A stretch of DNA of 64,000 bases, from assembly GCF_020907405.1 (NCBI RefSeq), contig NZ_JAJJOE010000004.1, forward strand, positions 1-64,000, read 5' to 3'. A model generated the notes under the pieces. It was given only the letters and a program-made list of their open reading frames with translations. It did not search any database and was not told the DNA's origin. Positions 62,043-64,000 of this stretch are shown piece by piece. Every line of letters starts with the position of its first letter. Position 1 is the stretch's first letter. The DNA comes from Arthrobacter sp. zg-Y769. GTDB taxonomy: Bacteria; Actinomycetota; Actinomycetes; Actinomycetales; Micrococcaceae. The translations under genes and the position numbers were made by a program.

Positions 62043-63758
62043 TTAGCTCCTCAGCACTGCCGTGACCGCGGACTGCACCTGCTGATGCAGGCCGCGCAGG
62101 GATTCCCGTGCCGTGTGTACTTCGAGCACCGACCGTCCGCTCAGCGGTTCAGCCAGTGCGGCTTCGAGTTCGTCTGCAGAGTCGATCAACCGGTGACGGA
62201 CACCGTAGCCACGGCACAACCCGGCCAGGTCTGCGCGGTGCGGTGTCCCGAAGAAGCGTTCCACCAAGGCCGTGTACCGCGGGTCCTCCCCCAGCGCTCC
62301 GTGTTCCAGCACGGAGAAGATGCCGCCTCCGCCATCGTTCAGCACAATGAGCTGCAGGTCCGGCTCGGCCTCTCCGTTCCCCAGAAGGAGCGCGCCGGCG
62401 TCGTGCAGGAACGTGAGGTCCCCCAGCAGCAGCCGGGTGGGAATGCCGTTGGCCAGCGCAATGCCCGTGGCCGTGGAAATGGTCCCGTCAATGCCTGCCA
62501 AACCGCGGTTGGCGTAGACATCCAGCGGATGCCACCCCGGGGACGCAACCAGGTCCATGTCCCGGATGACATTGGAGGAGCCGAGCACCAGGTTGGCGTC
62601 CGCAGCGTCCCACACCAGATCTGCAACCTGCAGCCCGGTCAGCCGGGCCTGATGCTCCATCAGGTTGTTCAGCGTATTCAGTGCTGCCTCGGATGCCGCT
62701 TGCCACTGCTCCAGCCAGCCGGGCGCGCCTGTGCCGGCGAACTCGAAGAGCCCCGGGATGTCGCTGATAACGGTTTCCGGGCGGCGTCCCTCGGTAAACC
62801 AGTTCACCGGCCGGGGGAGATAAAGCGCCTTCTCGACGTCGTCCCGGGCCAGCAGGGCAGCCACCGGACGGGACAGCGTGGGGCGGCCGAACACCACAAC
62901 GCGTTCAATCTTCGGCCCCAGTTCCGGAAGCAGCAGCCGGTATGCGCCTACCGCATTGGGACCGAAACGGGCGTTGGAGGACGGTTCCGCGAGCAGCGGC
63001 AGTCCGGCACGCCGGGCGAAGAGCGCGGCGAGTTCCCCGGCGCCGTCGCCCGCCACCACCACGGTGCGGTGCGTCCCGGGAATCCGGGGATCGGTGGCCG
63101 TCGCCCGGTCCTCAGCCGGAACCTGTGCAGCGGCGGCCGCAGCAGCCACTGCCGCCGGGCCGGATACGGGCTCGAAGGACAGCGGATCGGTTTCACCGGG
63201 GGTCAGCGGATCGCGGAACTGGAGGTTCACGTGCACCGGCCCCACGGGAATCCCGTTGCCGAGCCGAGCCAGGGCAGCTGAGATGGCTCCGGCAGGATCA
63301 GTCCCTGCCTCCACATCCGCTGCAGCCACCGGGAAATGGGCAAAGATTCCCGGTTGAACGGTGGTCTGATTGGCGCCCGTGCCGTGCAGTTCCGCTGGCC
63401 TGTCCGCTGAGAGGACCACCAGCGGGACGCCGGCATGGTTGGCTTCCATGACGGCGGGCATCAGCTCACCCACGGCAGTGCCCGACGTCGTCACGACCGC
63501 GGCGGGACGGCGGCCGCCGCGGGCAAGGCCCAGGGCGGTGAAGCCGGCAACCCGTTCATCGATCCGCACATGCACCCGCATCCGGTCCTGGAGTTCCGCT
63601 TCCGCCAACGCGTAGGCCAGCGGCGCGCTGCGTGAGCCCGGGGCGAGGACGACATCGCGCACGCCGGCGGCTGCCAAGGCAGCAACGGCGGAGCGGGCTG
63701 CCTGGAGGGAGGTAAGGCTGGCGGAAGCTGGGGTGGGGGCGTTCGAGGATCCGGTCAC
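62043..63758 (-). CDS. menD: 2-succinyl-5-enolpyruvyl-6-hydroxy-3-cyclohexene-1-carboxylate synthase
   Basis: A ThDP enzyme of 571 aa, GTG start. The N-terminus has GVRDVVLAPGSRSAPLAYAL and VRIDERVAGFTALGLARGGRRPAAVVTTSGTAVGELMPAVMEA, and the ThDP site GDLTFLHDAGALLLGNGEAEPDLQLIVLNDGGGGIFSVLE is complete. It acts on isochorismate and 2-oxoglutarate, the step after MenF. menC lies directly upstream on the same strand (62 bp). Confidence 0.95.
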   Translation of the reverse strand: MTGSSNAPTPASASLTSLQAARSAVAALAAAGVRDVVLAPGSRSAPLAYALAEAELQDRMRVHVRIDERVAGFTALGLARGGRRPAAVVTTSGTAVGELMPAVMEANHAGVPLVVLSADRPAELHGTGANQTTVQPGIFAHFPVAAADVEAGTDPAGAISAALARLGNGIPVGPVHVNLQFRDPLTPGETDPLSFEPVSGPAAVAAAAAAAQVPAEDRATATDPRIPGTHRTVVVAGDGAGELAALFARRAGLPLLAEPSSNARFGPNAVGAYRLLLPELGPKIERVVVFGRPTLSRPVAALLARDDVEKALYLPRPVNWFTEGRRPETVISDIPGLFEFAGTGAPGWLEQWQAASEAALNTLNNLMEHQARLTGLQVADLVWDAADANLVLGSSNVIRDMDLVASPGWHPLDVYANRGLAGIDGTISTATGIALANGIPTRLLLGDLTFLHDAGALLLGNGEAEPDLQLIVLNDGGGGIFSVLEHGALGEDPRYTALVERFFGTPHRADLAGLCRGYGVRHRLIDSADELEAALAEPLSGRSVLEVHTARESLRGLHQQVQSAVTAVLRS

Positions 63759-63820
63759 GCTTCTATCCTAGGGTTAGCATCAGGGACGGGCGGTGACGGG
63801 GCCAGCCTAGCTGCCAGCCT

Positions 63821-64000
63821 CTAGTCCAGCAGCCCGTGCACACGCTCGAGCCGGTCCAGCCACCACTGCGTGCGCTCCGGAGAGGCCGCAAAGCGCTCGA
63901 GCAGCTCCTCGGAAACCGGTACGTCCCGCACGGCCAGCGCACCGCCGTCGGGCACCAGGGACTCTTCCGTCACGTCCCCGGCCATCAGCGAGAGCGTTCC
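63821..64000 (-). CDS. menC: o-Succinylbenzoate synthase, C-terminal end (partial)
   Basis: The window ends inside this gene; only the last 59 codons are seen. The translation runs G-T-L-S-L-M-A-G-D-V-T-E-E-S-L-V-P ... A-S-P-E-R-T-Q-W-W-L-D-R-L-E-R-V-H-G-L-L-D, stop. This resembles the C-terminus of actinobacterial MenC, and it lies upstream of menD as expected. The call rests on a short stretch and context. Confidence 0.65.
   Translation of the reverse strand, partial: GTLSLMAGDVTEESLVPDGGALAVRDVPVSEELLERFAASPERTQWWLDRLERVHGLLD

Overview
The window is a gene-dense, high-GC chromosomal segment from an actinobacterium, most likely an Arthrobacter-like member of the Micrococcaceae. The evidence is a C50-carotenoid operon with lycopene elongase and a two-part lycopene cyclase, menaquinone genes including a geranylgeranyl-reductase-type MenJ, a DUF222-HNH protein, a DUF4193 protein, frequent GTG/TTG starts and many 1-4 bp stop/start overlaps. 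No phage, insertion sequence, CRISPR array or rRNA was seen. There is one tRNA (Tyr).

Layout. 1-9.2 kb: a cold-shock-type DEAD-box helicase with a structured leader, a GT87-like membrane glycosyltransferase, an amidohydrolase plus small membrane protein, the transsulfuration pair cbs/metB and an AlkA-like DNA glycosylase. 9.4-16.2 kb: an acyl-CoA ligase, an ammonium transporter fused to a degenerate P-II domain, glutathione-independent formaldehyde dehydrogenase, thioredoxin, a MarR regulator with a palindrome at its own start, tRNA-Tyr and a small secreted repeat protein. 16.3-24.4 kb: YajQ, a phosphatase, HtpX, an MFS carrier, a metallo-beta-lactamase-fold hydrolase, two alpha/beta hydrolases, and a Fur-type regulator with its operator followed by catalase.

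24.6-31.3 kb is the pigment island: crtE-crtB-crtI-crtYe-crtYf-crtEb run on the minus strand with almost every start overlapping the previous stop. Divergent idi (IPP isomerase) lies 35 bp away and a GT2 glycosyltransferase overlaps idi tail to tail. Together they make a C50 carotenoid such as decaprenoxanthin or sarcinaxanthin. 31.4-35.2 kb: a membrane protein, a TerC-family protein behind a yybP-ykoY (manganese) riboswitch, a MobA-like nucleotidyltransferase and two small housekeeping proteins. 35.3-42 kb: the alcohol/aldehyde oxidation operon exaC-adhP-DUF779 and its probable GAF-type regulator, separated by a large DUF6541-like membrane protein that appears translationally coupled to a 15-codon leader ORF.

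42.1-53.4 kb: ferredoxin-NADP reductase, RarD, a DUF222-HNH endonuclease-like protein preceded by 26-bp direct repeats, GABA/aminobutyraldehyde catabolism (gabT, aldehyde dehydrogenase, divergent PucR regulator), a glycolipid-binding-like protein, a SUKH-like protein and a HIT protein. 53.4-64 kb: menaquinone biosynthesis (polyprenyl synthase, menJ, menG, divergent menF, then menD and partial menC). It is interrupted by a polar amino-acid ABC operon with two similar binding proteins and by a degenerate 14-bp repeat tract next to a tiny helix-hairpin-helix gene.

The features most worth follow-up are the Amt/P-II fusion, the Mn riboswitch directly against the preceding gene, the coupled leader ORF, and the 14-bp repeat tract. 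I saw no convincing wholly new defence or mobile system.
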